64,000 nt of DNA from Planomonospora_B alba. GTDB lineage: Bacteria; Actinomycetota; Actinomycetes; Streptosporangiales; Streptosporangiaceae. Within the stretch, counting starts at the first letter, position 1, and the number at the start of each line of letters is the position of its first letter. The position numbers and the translations under genes are program-made. Under the pieces are notes generated by a model that was given only the letters and a program-made list of their open reading frames with translations, made no database searches and was not told the origin of the DNA. Location: positions 1 to 64,000 of the forward strand of contig NZ_BAAAUT010000011.1 of NCBI RefSeq assembly GCF_039534085.1, read 5' to 3'. Positions 1-7,594 of this stretch are shown here, in pieces.

Positions 1-48
1 GTCGGCCGGTTCGCCACGTCGCACCATGGCCGATCATCTAACCGCACC

Positions 49-75
49 GGCCGTGGTCATTTATCAGACACGGCC
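49..75 (-). terminator. Hairpin at the 3' end of serB
   Basis: GGCCGTG at 49-55 pairs perfectly with CACGGCC at 69-75 across a 13-nt A+T-richer loop and touches the serB stop codon. It reads as a weak terminator for serB. No U-tract follows, as is usual in high-GC actinomycetes. Nothing else is visible in bases 1-74. Confidence 0.4.
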
Positions 76-1298
76 TAGTGCTCCGCGGCGGTCAGGCCGT
101 CCTCGGCGTCGGCGGCCTCGACCTCGGCCCGCGGGATGCCGAGCAGGTAGAGGATCGAGTCGAGGTACGGCACGCTGACCGCGGCGTCGGCCGCCTGGCG
201 GACCACCGGCTTGGCGTTGAACGCGATCCCCAGGCCCGCCGCCGCGATCATGTCCAGGTCGTTGGCGCCGTCGCCGACGGCCACGGTCTGGCTGAGCGGG
301 ATGCCCGCCTCGCGGGCGAAGCGCTCCAGGGCGCGCGCCTTCCCCGCCCGGTCCACGATCTCGCCGACGACCCGGCCGGTGAGCACGCCGTCGACCACCT
401 CCAAGGTGTTGGCCGCGGAGTAGTCGATCCCGAGCTCGTGCACGAGACCGTCGGTGAGCTGGGTGAAACCGCCGCTGACGATCGCGAACCGGTAGTCGAG
501 CCGCTTGAGCGTCCGCACGAGGGTGCGGGCGCCGGGAGTGAGCACGATCTCCTTGCGGACCTTCTCGAAGATCTCCTCGGGCAGGCCCTCCAGCAGCGCG
601 ACCCGCCGGCGGAGCGACTCGGCGAAGTCGAGCTCGCCGCGCATGGCCTCCTCGGTGACCCGGGCGACCTCGTCGAGGCAGCCCGCGTGCGCGGCCAGCA
701 GCTCGATCACCTCGGCCTGGATGAGCGTGGAGTCCACGTCCATCACGATCAGCCGCTTGGCCCTGCGGTACAGGCCGGTGCGCTGCACGGCCACGTCCAC
801 CTGCTGCGCGTGCGCCTCCACGGCCAGGTCGGCGCGGAGCGCGTCCGGGTCGGCGCCGGAGACGGCCAGTTCGATGCAGGTCACCGGGTAGCTGGACAGC
901 CGCTCGATCCGGTCGATGTTGGCTCCGGAGGCGGCGATCCGGCCCGTGATGCCCGCCATCGCGGCGGGCAGCAGCGGCGCGCCGAGCACGGTGACGTGCA
1001 GGCGGCCGCGCCGGCGCTTCTCCTTGGTGTCGGAGCCGGTGGCCAGCTGGACCTCCATGCCGAGGTCCTCGGCGACGCGCTCGACGGCGGTCCACAGCGC
1101 GCCGAGGGTCTGGCCGGTTCCGGTGGAGGCGCCGCCGGTGTGGGCGACGAGGACGCCGAGGGTCAGCCGGCCGCGGATGACGACCTGCTCGATGTCGGCC
1201 ACGGCGACGGGGAAACCGGCGAGAACGGCGAAGAGCCGGGACGTGACGCCCGGGCGGTCGGGGCCGGTCAGCGTGATCAGGAGCGTGCGCTGGTTCAT
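75..1298 (-). CDS. serB: Phosphoserine phosphatase SerB (ACT-HAD)
   Basis: A 407-residue protein that hydrolyses O-phosphoserine to serine, the last step of serine synthesis in the cytoplasm. An ACT-like domain at about 5-80 (LLITLTGPDRPGVTSRL) and a second ACT-like segment at about 100-170 precede a HAD phosphatase. Motif I is DVDSTL near residue 188, with the nucleophile being the first Asp. Motif II is VSGGFT and motif III is GDGANDLDM. Actinobacterial SerB enzymes are usually this long ACT form, with serine feedback through ACT. The ATG at 1298 is preceded by AGGAGG, which fixes the start. It is monocistronic, and the upstream gap to 1473 contains only a CCGTACGG inverted repeat. Confidence 0.95.
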   Translation of the reverse strand: MNQRTLLITLTGPDRPGVTSRLFAVLAGFPVAVADIEQVVIRGRLTLGVLVAHTGGASTGTGQTLGALWTAVERVAEDLGMEVQLATGSDTKEKRRRGRLHVTVLGAPLLPAAMAGITGRIAASGANIDRIERLSSYPVTCIELAVSGADPDALRADLAVEAHAQQVDVAVQRTGLYRRAKRLIVMDVDSTLIQAEVIELLAAHAGCLDEVARVTEEAMRGELDFAESLRRRVALLEGLPEEIFEKVRKEIVLTPGARTLVRTLKRLDYRFAIVSGGFTQLTDGLVHELGIDYSAANTLEVVDGVLTGRVVGEIVDRAGKARALERFAREAGIPLSQTVAVGDGANDLDMIAAAGLGIAFNAKPVVRQAADAAVSVPYLDSILYLLGIPRAEVEAADAEDGLTAAEH

Positions 1299-1391
1299 CG
1301 CCTCCTACGCTACTTGCCTCGGGAAACGGCCGGGAACGCGGTTCATCATCCGGACGCCCGCCGTTCGCCGGCCCGTGTTTCCGCAGGCCAC

Positions 1392-1421
1392 GCCGTACGG
1401 CGTGCGCAGGCCCCGTACGGC
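1392..1421. terminator. CCGTACGG inverted repeat
   Basis: GCCGTACGG (1392-1400) and CCGTACGGC (1413-1421) form a 9-bp stem with a 12-nt loop, between the stop of the disrupted secreted-protein gene and the start of serB. A terminator for the former is the simplest reading. Similar CCGTACGG palindromes recur in other gene gaps of the window. Confidence 0.35.
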
Positions 1422-1473
1422 CCGCGGCGGGGCCCGCCCGCCGCGGGAGCGGGTCCCCGCCGGAGGGGTACGG

Positions 1474-2021
1474 CTAGCGGCGCACGATCGTGGTCTTGAC
1501 CTTCACGTACTTCAGGTCCACGCCGGTGTCGAGACCGTGGATGTTCAGGGTGTCGAGGCCGCCCGCGGGGACGTCGATCGAGGCGCTGGCGAACTCGGCG
1601 GTCGCGGTGCCCCGGGCGCCGCTCCGGAGCCAGACCTTGACCTTGACGGTGGCGGTCTTGCCGGGGTTCAGCCGGTCGAGCAGGCAGCCGACCTCGCGCC
1701 GGTCGGCGTCGACCTCGCAGTAGGAGCCGGACGGGCCGGTGACGCGGATCTTGTAGGCCTGCTTGGGGGTGTAGCCGCCGATGTAGGCGACGTCGGTGTA
1801 CCAGTCGCCGACGTTCTTGACCTTGAGCGTGTAGGTGATCGTACGGCCGGAGTAGGCCCGGCGCGGGTAGTAGCCGTCAGCTTCAGCGGTGAGAGCGGAG
1901 GAGCCTCCTGGACCCCGGCCACGGGCGGGACGCTCGCGGTCTGGGCGTTGGCGGTCTGGGGGGCGAGCAGCAGGCCGCCCGCCATGGCGAGGGCGGCGAA
2001 CGCGGTCAGGTGCCGGCGCAT
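1474..2021 (-). pseudogene. Frameshifted secreted protein with DUF11-like domain
   Basis: Translation from the ATG at 2021 (GGGAG 8 nt upstream) gives a clear Sec signal peptide: MRRH, a hydrophobic Ala/Leu core, then TANAQTA. It continues to SPLKLTA near 1880 and then runs out of sense. From the same point a different frame continues in good order (DGYYPRRAYSGRTITYTLKV to the TAG at 1474), with a beta-rich extracellular domain like the DUF11/CARDB repeats of actinomycete surface proteins. The two halves are in different reading frames, and neither frame encodes both. The junction lies in a GACGGC context, so loss of 7 bp between short direct repeats would explain it. A sequencing error is the alternative. 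If intact, the product would be exported and about 180 residues; its function is unknown. Confidence 0.65.
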
Positions 2022-2146
2022 GGTTTCTCCCGTCGGGACGCGATTGTCGGCACCCAGCATGCGGAGATCGACTTGGAGCTCTCTTGCAGCTGAATGATCG
2101 CGCTGCTCGCCGCTCCCGGCCCCGGGACGGCGGGGGCGGGCGGCTC

Positions 2147-2210
2147 GGAACCCCCCAGCCCCGGAACCCCCCAGCCCCGGAACCCCGCAGCCCCGGAACC
2201 CCGCAGCCCC
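2147..2210. repeat. 16-bp tandem repeat, four copies
   Basis: The unit GGAACCCCCCAGCCCC is repeated four times head to tail (2147-2162, 2163-2178, 2179-2194, 2195-2210). The last two copies carry the same C-to-G change. It lies in the 260-bp non-coding gap between lutC and the disrupted secreted-protein gene. No gene is seen in this gap. Confidence 0.85.
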
Positions 2211-2255
2211 GGGACTCCAGGACCTCGGCATCCCGGGCCGGGGAGAGGAAGGCCA

Positions 2256-2275
2256 CGGGAGGGCGCGCCCTCCCG
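2256..2275 (-). terminator. Terminator of the lut operon
   Basis: A perfect 20-bp palindrome (CGGGAGGGCG followed by CGCCCTCCCG) begins 6 bp after the lutC stop. Its position and stability fit a rho-independent-like terminator without a U-tract. Confidence 0.55.
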
Positions 2276-2281
2276 GGCCGC

Positions 2282-3031
2282 TCAGCGGACGACGACGACC
2301 TCCAGGGTGCGCGGGCCGTGCACGCCCTCGACCCGCTGAAGCTCGATGTCGCTGGTCGCGGACGGGCCCGAGACGAAGGTCAGCGGGCGGACCGGGTCCA
2401 GGCGCGCCAGCCCCTCGGGCACGGAGAAGACGACCTGGTCCGCGCGGACCACGCACAGGTGGTAGTCCGGGACGAGGGTCAGGGCGCGCCGCCCCTGCCC
2501 GGGTCCGCCGTCGAGGACCAGCGTCCCGGTGGCGGCGATGGCGACGGCGGCCGTGGTCACCACGCCGGCCGCCGCGTCCAGCTCGCCGACGGGCAGCGGC
2601 GGGTCGTCGTGGACCGTCCGCACGGCGGCCAGCCCGGCCCGCCACCGCTCCGGGAAGCCCTCCGGCACCACCACCCGGCCCGCGCCCCGCGCGGCGGCTC
2701 CTGGAAGCGCCTGCGGCCGCACCTCCGGCGGTGTCCCCGGCCGTGCCCCGGACGACGCCTCCGGCAGCGCCCCCGACAGCGCCCCCGACAGCGCCCCCGA
2801 CAGCGCCTGCGCGATCGCCTCCACGGCCTCCCCGGCGTCCACCAGCCGCACCGCGGCCCGGTAGTCGGCCAGGCGCTCGGCGAGCAGCGCGAGCGTCTCG
2901 GCTGAGCCGGGCGGCGGGGTGCCGCCGGTGGAGTGGCGCCGGGGCACCGGCACGTCGCCGGGCCGCTCGGTGCCCGGCACGTCCGTCAGGGCGCGGCGGA
3001 TGCGGCCGAGGATCTCGTCCCGCGCGTTCAT
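2282..3031 (-). CDS. lutC: Lactate utilization protein LutC (LUD domain)
   Basis: A 249-residue LUD-domain protein, third subunit of the LutABC L-lactate oxidation complex that feeds electrons from lactate to the respiratory chain. The N-terminus MNARDEILGRIRRAL and the C-terminal blocks GVVTTAAVAIAATGTLVLD, ALTLVPDYHLCVV and FVSGPSATSDIE are family hallmarks. Its ATG overlaps the lutB TGA (ATGA), so translation is coupled. An insert of about 40 residues around position 85-125 is low-complexity (LSGA and Pro/Ala repeats from a 12-bp tandem DNA repeat) and absent from typical LutC, probably a surface loop. Family assignment is firm; lactate as substrate is inferred from the complete lutABC set. 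Confidence 0.9.
   Translation of the reverse strand: MNARDEILGRIRRALTDVPGTERPGDVPVPRRHSTGGTPPPGSAETLALLAERLADYRAAVRLVDAGEAVEAIAQALSGALSGALSGALPEASSGARPGTPPEVRPQALPGAAARGAGRVVVPEGFPERWRAGLAAVRTVHDDPPLPVGELDAAAGVVTTAAVAIAATGTLVLDGGPGQGRRALTLVPDYHLCVVRADQVVFSVPEGLARLDPVRPLTFVSGPSATSDIELQRVEGVHGPRTLEVVVVR
2765..2808. repeat. 12-bp tandem repeat inside lutC
   Basis: CAGCGCCCCCGA is repeated 3.6 times and encodes a Leu-Ser-Gly-Ala run in the LutC insert. The unit is a multiple of three, so copy changes would keep the frame. Confidence 0.8.
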
Positions 3032-4467
3032 CGGCGTGTCCTCTCCCACCAGGCCCGGAAGCTCTCCTTCGGCGGGGCCGGGACGTCTCGCGCGTCGGTC
3101 CACGCCGACAGCGGCCCGGGCAGCCGGCCGATGCGCCCGCGCCGGGCGGCCAGCCGTCCGGCGGCCGAACCCGTGCGCTGCGCGGCGGCCAGCCGGGAGG
3201 GGGCGGAGAACACCCAGCCCGCGGCGCCCATCGCCAGCCGCTCCAGCGCCCTGCGGCGCCCGGTGGACTCCGCCACGACCCGGGCGCGCAGGTGGACCAG
3301 GACCTCCGGAATGTTGATCTTCACGGGGCAGGCGTCGTAGCAGGCGCCGCAGAGCGTCGAGGCGTACGGCAGGGCGCGCTCGGCCTCCCCGGCCGTGCCG
3401 CGCAGCTGCGGGCCGAGGATCGCGCCGATCGGGCCCGGGTAGACGGACCCGTAGGCGTGCCCGCCGACCCGCTCGTAGACGGGGCAGACGTTGAGGCAGG
3501 CCGAGCAGCGGATGCAGTTCAGCGCCTGGCGGCCGATCCGGTCGGCCAGCACGTCGGTCCTGCCGCCGTCCAGCAGCACGAGGTGGAAGACGCGGGGCCC
3601 GTCGCCGTCGGTGGTGCCCGTCCAGGCCGAGGTGTACGGGTTCATCCGCTCGCCGGTGGAGGAGCGGGGCAGGAGCTGGAGGAAGACCTCCAGGTCCTGC
3701 CAGGTGGGGACCACCTTCTCGATGCCGACGACGGAGATCAGCGTCTCGGGGAGGGTCAGGCACATGCGGCCGTTGCCCTCCGACTCGACCACGACGGCGG
3801 TGCCGGTCTCGGCCACCAGGAAGTTGGCGCCGGACACGCCGACCTTCGCCCGCAGGAACTTCTCCCGCAGGTGGGTCCGGGCGGCCGCGGCGAGCGCGGC
3901 GGGCTCGTCGGTGAGGCCGGCGGGCGCGGGCACGCCGTAGGCGGCCATGTTCCGCAGGAAGATCTCTCTGATCTCGGCGCGGTTGCGGTGGATGGCCGGC
4001 ACCAGGATGTGCGAGGGCAGGTCGTCGCCGAGCTGCACGATCAGCTCGGCGAGGTCCGTCTCGTAGGCCGCGATGCCCGCCTCGGCCAGTGCCTCGTTCA
4101 GGCCGATCTCCTGGGTGACCATGGACTTGACCTTGACCACCTCGCGCTCGCCGGTGGCCCGGACCAGGTCGACGACGATGCGGCCTGCCTCGGCGGCGTC
4201 GCGCGCCCAGTGCACCCGGCCGCCCGCGGCGGTCACCTTCTCCTCCAGCTGGAGCAGGTAGGCGTCGAGGTGGCGCAGGGTGCGCTCCTTGATGGCGCGC
4301 CCGGCCTCGCGCAGCTCCTCCCAGTCGGGCAGCTCGCCGACCACGGCCGCCCGCTTGCTCCGGATGGTGCGGGTGGCGTGCGCGAGGTTGCGGCGCAGCT
4401 GCGTGTCGGACAGGGCGCGCCTGGCCGCGGCCGGGAAGGCGGGCATGCCCAGGAACGTCGCGCTCAC
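3028..4467 (-). CDS. lutB: Lactate utilization iron-sulfur protein LutB
   Basis: 479 residues. An N-terminal LUD domain (about 60-290, with VKVKSMVTQEIGLNEAL and ANFLVAETGTAVVVESEGNGR) is followed by two 4Fe-4S ferredoxin motifs, CIRCSACLNVCP and CGACYDACPVKI. The C-terminal DUF3390-type tail ends WWERTRR. This is the LutB/YkgF arrangement, carrying electrons within LutABC. I chose the GTG at 4467 because it overlaps the lutA stop (GTGA) and gives the conserved N-terminus MSATFLGMPAFP. The longer open frame upstream is only a shadow of lutA. The TGA overlaps the lutC start. Confidence 0.92.
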   Translation of the reverse strand: MSATFLGMPAFPAAARRALSDTQLRRNLAHATRTIRSKRAAVVGELPDWEELREAGRAIKERTLRHLDAYLLQLEEKVTAAGGRVHWARDAAEAGRIVVDLVRATGEREVVKVKSMVTQEIGLNEALAEAGIAAYETDLAELIVQLGDDLPSHILVPAIHRNRAEIREIFLRNMAAYGVPAPAGLTDEPAALAAAARTHLREKFLRAKVGVSGANFLVAETGTAVVVESEGNGRMCLTLPETLISVVGIEKVVPTWQDLEVFLQLLPRSSTGERMNPYTSAWTGTTDGDGPRVFHLVLLDGGRTDVLADRIGRQALNCIRCSACLNVCPVYERVGGHAYGSVYPGPIGAILGPQLRGTAGEAERALPYASTLCGACYDACPVKINIPEVLVHLRARVVAESTGRRRALERLAMGAAGWVFSAPSRLAAAQRTGSAAGRLAARRGRIGRLPGPLSAWTDARDVPAPPKESFRAWWERTRR

Positions 4468-5240
4468 CGCGGCGCCACCCCCTCGCCGGCCCGGGCCGGC
4501 AGGGCGGCCTCCGCCTCGGTGGAGGCGAGGATCTCGGCCAGGTGCAGGGTCCGCACGCCCGCGCGCAGGCGGGAGAGGGCGCCGCCGATGTGCATCAGGC
4601 AGGAGTTGTCGCCCGCGCAGAGCACCTCGGCGCCGGTGTCCAGCACCCGCCGCACCTTGTCGGCGCACATCGCCACCGACGTGTCGGCGTTCTTCACCGC
4701 GAACGTCCCGCCGAAGCCGCAGCACTGGTCGGCCTCGGGCAGCTCGACCAGGTCGATGCCGCGTACGGCCCGCAGCAGGGCGAGCGGCCGGTCGCCGACG
4801 CGGAGCATGCGCAGCGAGTGGCAGGTGGGGTGGTAGGTGACCCGGTGCGGGAAGTAGGCGCCGACGTCGGTCACCCCGAGCACGTCCACGAGGAACTCGG
4901 ACAGCTCGTGGACCTTCGGGGCGGTGGACTCCACCGCGGCGGGCAGGGCGGGGTCGCCGGAGATCTCCGCCACCCGGGAGTGGTGCTCGCGGACCATGGC
5001 GGCGCACGAGCCCGAGGGGGTCACCACGGCGTCGTAGCCCGCGAACACCTCGGCGAAGCGCCGTACCAGCGGCACGCACGCGCGCTGGTAACCGGTGTTG
5101 AAGTGCATCTGGCCGCAGCAGGTCTGACCGGTGGGGAAGTCCACCGTGCAGCCGAGCCGCTCCAGCAGCCGCACCACCGCTCTGCCCGTCGCGGGGAACA
5201 TCGTGTCGTTGAAGCAGGTGATGAACAGGGCGATCCGCAT
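4464..5240 (-). CDS. lutA: Lactate utilization protein LutA (CCG domains)
   Basis: 258 residues with two cysteine-rich CCG domains: TCCGQMHFNTGY in the first half and QCCGFGGTFAVK in the second, each supplying ligands to an unusual Fe-S cofactor. Same family as LutA/YkgE and the C-terminal part of GlpC and HdrB. First gene of lutABC. The start is the ATG at 5240 (MRIALFITCFND), because GGAGG sits 6 nt upstream; an in-frame codon at 5261 lacks a site. The 450-bp gap upstream carries two operator palindromes and the divergent GntR regulator, so lactate-responsive repression is likely. Confidence 0.92.
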   Translation of the reverse strand: MRIALFITCFNDTMFPATGRAVVRLLERLGCTVDFPTGQTCCGQMHFNTGYQRACVPLVRRFAEVFAGYDAVVTPSGSCAAMVREHHSRVAEISGDPALPAAVESTAPKVHELSEFLVDVLGVTDVGAYFPHRVTYHPTCHSLRMLRVGDRPLALLRAVRGIDLVELPEADQCCGFGGTFAVKNADTSVAMCADKVRRVLDTGAEVLCAGDNSCLMHIGGALSRLRAGVRTLHLAEILASTEAEAALPARAGEGVAPR

Positions 5241-5418
5241 GATGCCTCCGGTGCGCGTCACGGTCGCGGGAGCGTCCGCGCGGCGACGCGGACCTGCGGG
5301 GGGAGCGGTATGCCCGGCCCCGCTCCGGGGAACCGGCCCTCGCGGGCCGCGCGCCGGACGGAGGCGGGACGGGGGACGGGAGCGGGACGGAGTCGGTGCA
5401 TGCGGCCCTCTGCGTGTT

Positions 5419-5429
5419 TGGTCAGACCA
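5419..5429. promoter_or_regulatory. FadR/LldR-type operator 1
   Basis: A perfect palindrome TGGTCAGACCA, matching the TGGTNNNACCA pattern known for PdhR/LldR-like GntR regulators. It lies upstream of lutA, with its centre 69 bp from operator 2, between lutABC and the divergent regulator gene. Confidence 0.75.
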
Positions 5430-5486
5430 TAGCTTGGCTCGCTCAGCTAAGCAGGAGCATGCGCCCCTGTCCAGGGAGTCCCCGGT

Positions 5487-5499
5487 TTGGTCTGACCAA
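5487..5499. promoter_or_regulatory. FadR/LldR-type operator 2
   Basis: A perfect 13-bp palindrome TTGGTCTGACCAA, a longer version of operator 1. It lies about 190 bp before the GntR gene and about 250 bp before lutA, so it could control both directions. No clear -10/-35 pair could be fixed around either site. Confidence 0.75.
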
Positions 5500-5527
5500 T
5501 ATCTGGGCTTCTCAAGCTAGGCTCGGC

Positions 5528-5559
5528 GTGCCCCGGTGCCCCGGTGCCCCGGTGCCGCG
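5528..5559. repeat. 8-bp tandem repeat
   Basis: GTGCCCCG occurs three times plus a fourth copy with one change (GTGCCGCG), followed by AGCCGTACGG. A partial second cluster lies near 5579-5600. It falls in the leader of the GntR gene and is non-coding. Confidence 0.7.
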
Positions 5560-5690
5560 AGCCGTACGGCGGACCGGCGTGCCCCGGTGCCCCGAGCCGT
5601 AGGGTGTGCCGCCGCGGACCGGTGCGGGTGCGGGGCGGGAGGCGAGCCCCGGAGGAGCCGTGCGGAACGACGAGGGGGAGGCGGGCATGG

Positions 5691-6455
5691 GTGGGACTCA
5701 TGGGTGAGGCGGCGGAGTGGGAGCCGGTGCCGCGCTTCCGCACCTTCGAGCTGGTGCTGGCCCGGATCGAGGAGCAGATCCTCGCCGGAAGCCTGCGGGT
5801 GGGGGACCGGCTCCCCCCGGAACGCGAGCTGGTCGAGCTGCTCGGCGTCAGCCGGGCCGCGGTGCGCGAAGCCCTGCGGGTCCTCGAAGCCCAGGGGGTG
5901 CTCCGCTCCAAGGTGGGCACGGGACCGTCCTCGGGAAGCGTGATCACGGCCATGCCGAGCGCGGGGCTCACCCAGTTGCTCCGGCTGCACATCGCGCTGG
6001 CGAACTTCCCCTTCGACGACGTCGTCGAGTCGCGCGCCACCCTGGAGAGCGCGAGCGCCCGCCTGGCCGCCGGGCGCGCCACCGAGGAGGACCTCGCCCG
6101 GATGCGCGCCGAACTGGCGCGGATGGACGAGCCCGGGCTCTCCCGGGAGCGGTTCAACGACCACGACACCGCCTTCCACGTGGCCGTGGCGGAGGCCGGC
6201 GGGAACCGCCTGATGGCCGACATGACCGTCGCGGTGCGCAACGCGGTCCGGCACACCCTGCTCGGTGCCTTCCACCGGATCGGCGACTGGGAGGCCGTCG
6301 CGGCCCGGCTGCGCGCCGAGCACCACGCCATCTACGACGCCGTCGCCGCCCGGGACGGTGAGCGTGCCGGGCGCCTGGTGGAGGAGCACATCCGCGACTT
6401 CCACCGCGATGTCGTCGGCGCGGCCGGGGAGGACGGTCCGGCCGGCCCGCGGTAG
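5691..6455 (+). CDS. GntR/FadR-family regulator, probable lactate-responsive
   Basis: About 254 residues. An N-terminal winged helix has the GntR signature (ILAGSLRVGDRLPPERELVELLGVSRAAVREALRVLE in short overlapping blocks). The C-terminal FCD all-helical ligand domain has its metal/ligand His residues in HDTAFH and EEHIRDF contexts. FCD-type GntR proteins (LldR, PdhR) bind small carboxylates. Divergence from lutABC with two TGGTNNNACCA palindromes between makes this the likely lactate-sensing repressor, an inference from context. I prefer the GTG at 5691 (GGGGGAGG 9 nt upstream); the ATG at 5700 is an alternative three codons in. Confidence 0.88.
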   Translation: MGLMGEAAEWEPVPRFRTFELVLARIEEQILAGSLRVGDRLPPERELVELLGVSRAAVREALRVLEAQGVLRSKVGTGPSSGSVITAMPSAGLTQLLRLHIALANFPFDDVVESRATLESASARLAAGRATEEDLARMRAELARMDEPGLSRERFNDHDTAFHVAVAEAGGNRLMADMTVAVRNAVRHTLLGAFHRIGDWEAVAARLRAEHHAIYDAVAARDGERAGRLVEEHIRDFHRDVVGAAGEDGPAGPR

Positions 6456-6463
6456 CGCGGTGG

Positions 6464-7594
6464 TCAGCGGAGGATCAGGTGGAGGTCGCCGAACTCGTGC
6501 CAGAGATAGCGTTCCCGCAGCGCCTCCTCGTAGGACCGGGAGAGCAGCTCCCGCCCGGCGATCGCCGTCAGCATCAGCAGGTGGCTGGAGCGCGGCTCGT
6601 GCAGGCCGGTGAGCAGGCCGTCCACCACCCGCACCCCGGTCGAGGGGGTGACGACGTGCGAGGTCCAGCCGCGCGCCGCCCGTACCCCGCCGTCCGGGGC
6701 GGCCGTCTCCAGCGCCCGGACCACGGTCGTGCCGACGGCGATCACCCGTCCGCCGTTCTCGCGGGCCAGCCGTACCTGGCGCGCGGTGCCCTCCGGCACC
6801 TCGAACCGCTCCGGATAGGGCGGCTCGTCCTTCTCCGGTGAGGCCACCCCGGTGTGCAGAGTGACCGGTGCGACGCCGATGCCGCGCGCCACCAGCTCCG
6901 TGACCAGGCCGGTGGTGAACGGCCGTCCGGCGCTGGGCATCTCCGCGCTGCCCGGGACCACCCCGAACACGGTCTGGTACGCCGACAGCGGCCAGTCCTC
7001 CTCCACGTAGGAGTAGCGGATCGGCACGCCGTACCGGCTCAGGTAGCCGGGGACCTCGCGGTCCAGGCGGGCCCGCCAGAGCCGCGGCGTCCGGCGTTCG
7101 AGCAGCCGCAGGGTGGCGCCGCCGGGCAGCGGGAGCCACTCGCCGGGCGCGCCGCCGGTGTAGGGCTCGCTGGCCCGCGCCGTACGGCGGCGCAGCTCGA
7201 CCAGCCAGGCGCCGTCGGCCAGCTCCGTGGAGAAGTGCACCGCGAGCCGGTCCAGCCGGACCGCGGCCGGGAGCGTGGCGGAGTTGTTGACCACGAGCAG
7301 GTCGCCGGGGTCGAGCAGACCGGGCAGGCCGGTGAAGCGGTGGTGCTCCACCTGCCCGGTGCGCCGGTGCGCGACCAGCAGCCGGACCCCGTCCCGGGTC
7401 AGTCCCCGGGCTTCCGGCGGGCGGCGCGCCTCCAGCTCGGCCGGAAGCGTGAAGTCCGGGCCCATCACGTCCGCCGCGCCCGCCGTCTCCGCGGCACGCA
7501 TCGTGCCCGCCGCGCCCATCACATCCGCGGCACGCATCGTGCCCGGCGTGTCCGTCACCTCCGCCATGTCCGTCACCTCCGTCGCGTCCGTCAT
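6464..7594 (-). CDS. QueA-like SAM:tRNA ribosyltransferase-isomerase
   Basis: 376 residues. From about residue 46 the sequence follows QueA: LLVVNNSATLPA, SAGRPFTTGLVTELVARGIGVAPVTLHTGV, VIAVGTTVVRALE, LTGLHEPRSSHLLML and a C-terminal EEALRERYLWHEFGDLHLIL. QueA transfers the ribosyl moiety of SAM to preQ1 in tRNA, giving epoxyqueuosine. No tgt or other queuosine gene is nearby, so the substrate is unproven; actinobacterial members often sit alone. The first 45 residues are a Thr/Ala/Met/Val/Asp-rich extension with imperfect repeats (TMRAADVMGAA, TMRAAETAGAADVMG) not found in typical QueA. Translation may really start at an internal Met such as the one before GPDFTLP. The ATG at 7594 overlaps the stop of the upstream dehydrogenase. 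Confidence 0.82.
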   Translation of the reverse strand: MTDATEVTDMAEVTDTPGTMRAADVMGAAGTMRAAETAGAADVMGPDFTLPAELEARRPPEARGLTRDGVRLLVAHRRTGQVEHHRFTGLPGLLDPGDLLVVNNSATLPAAVRLDRLAVHFSTELADGAWLVELRRRTARASEPYTGGAPGEWLPLPGGATLRLLERRTPRLWRARLDREVPGYLSRYGVPIRYSYVEEDWPLSAYQTVFGVVPGSAEMPSAGRPFTTGLVTELVARGIGVAPVTLHTGVASPEKDEPPYPERFEVPEGTARQVRLARENGGRVIAVGTTVVRALETAAPDGGVRAARGWTSHVVTPSTGVRVVDGLLTGLHEPRSSHLLMLTAIAGRELLSRSYEEALRERYLWHEFGDLHLILR

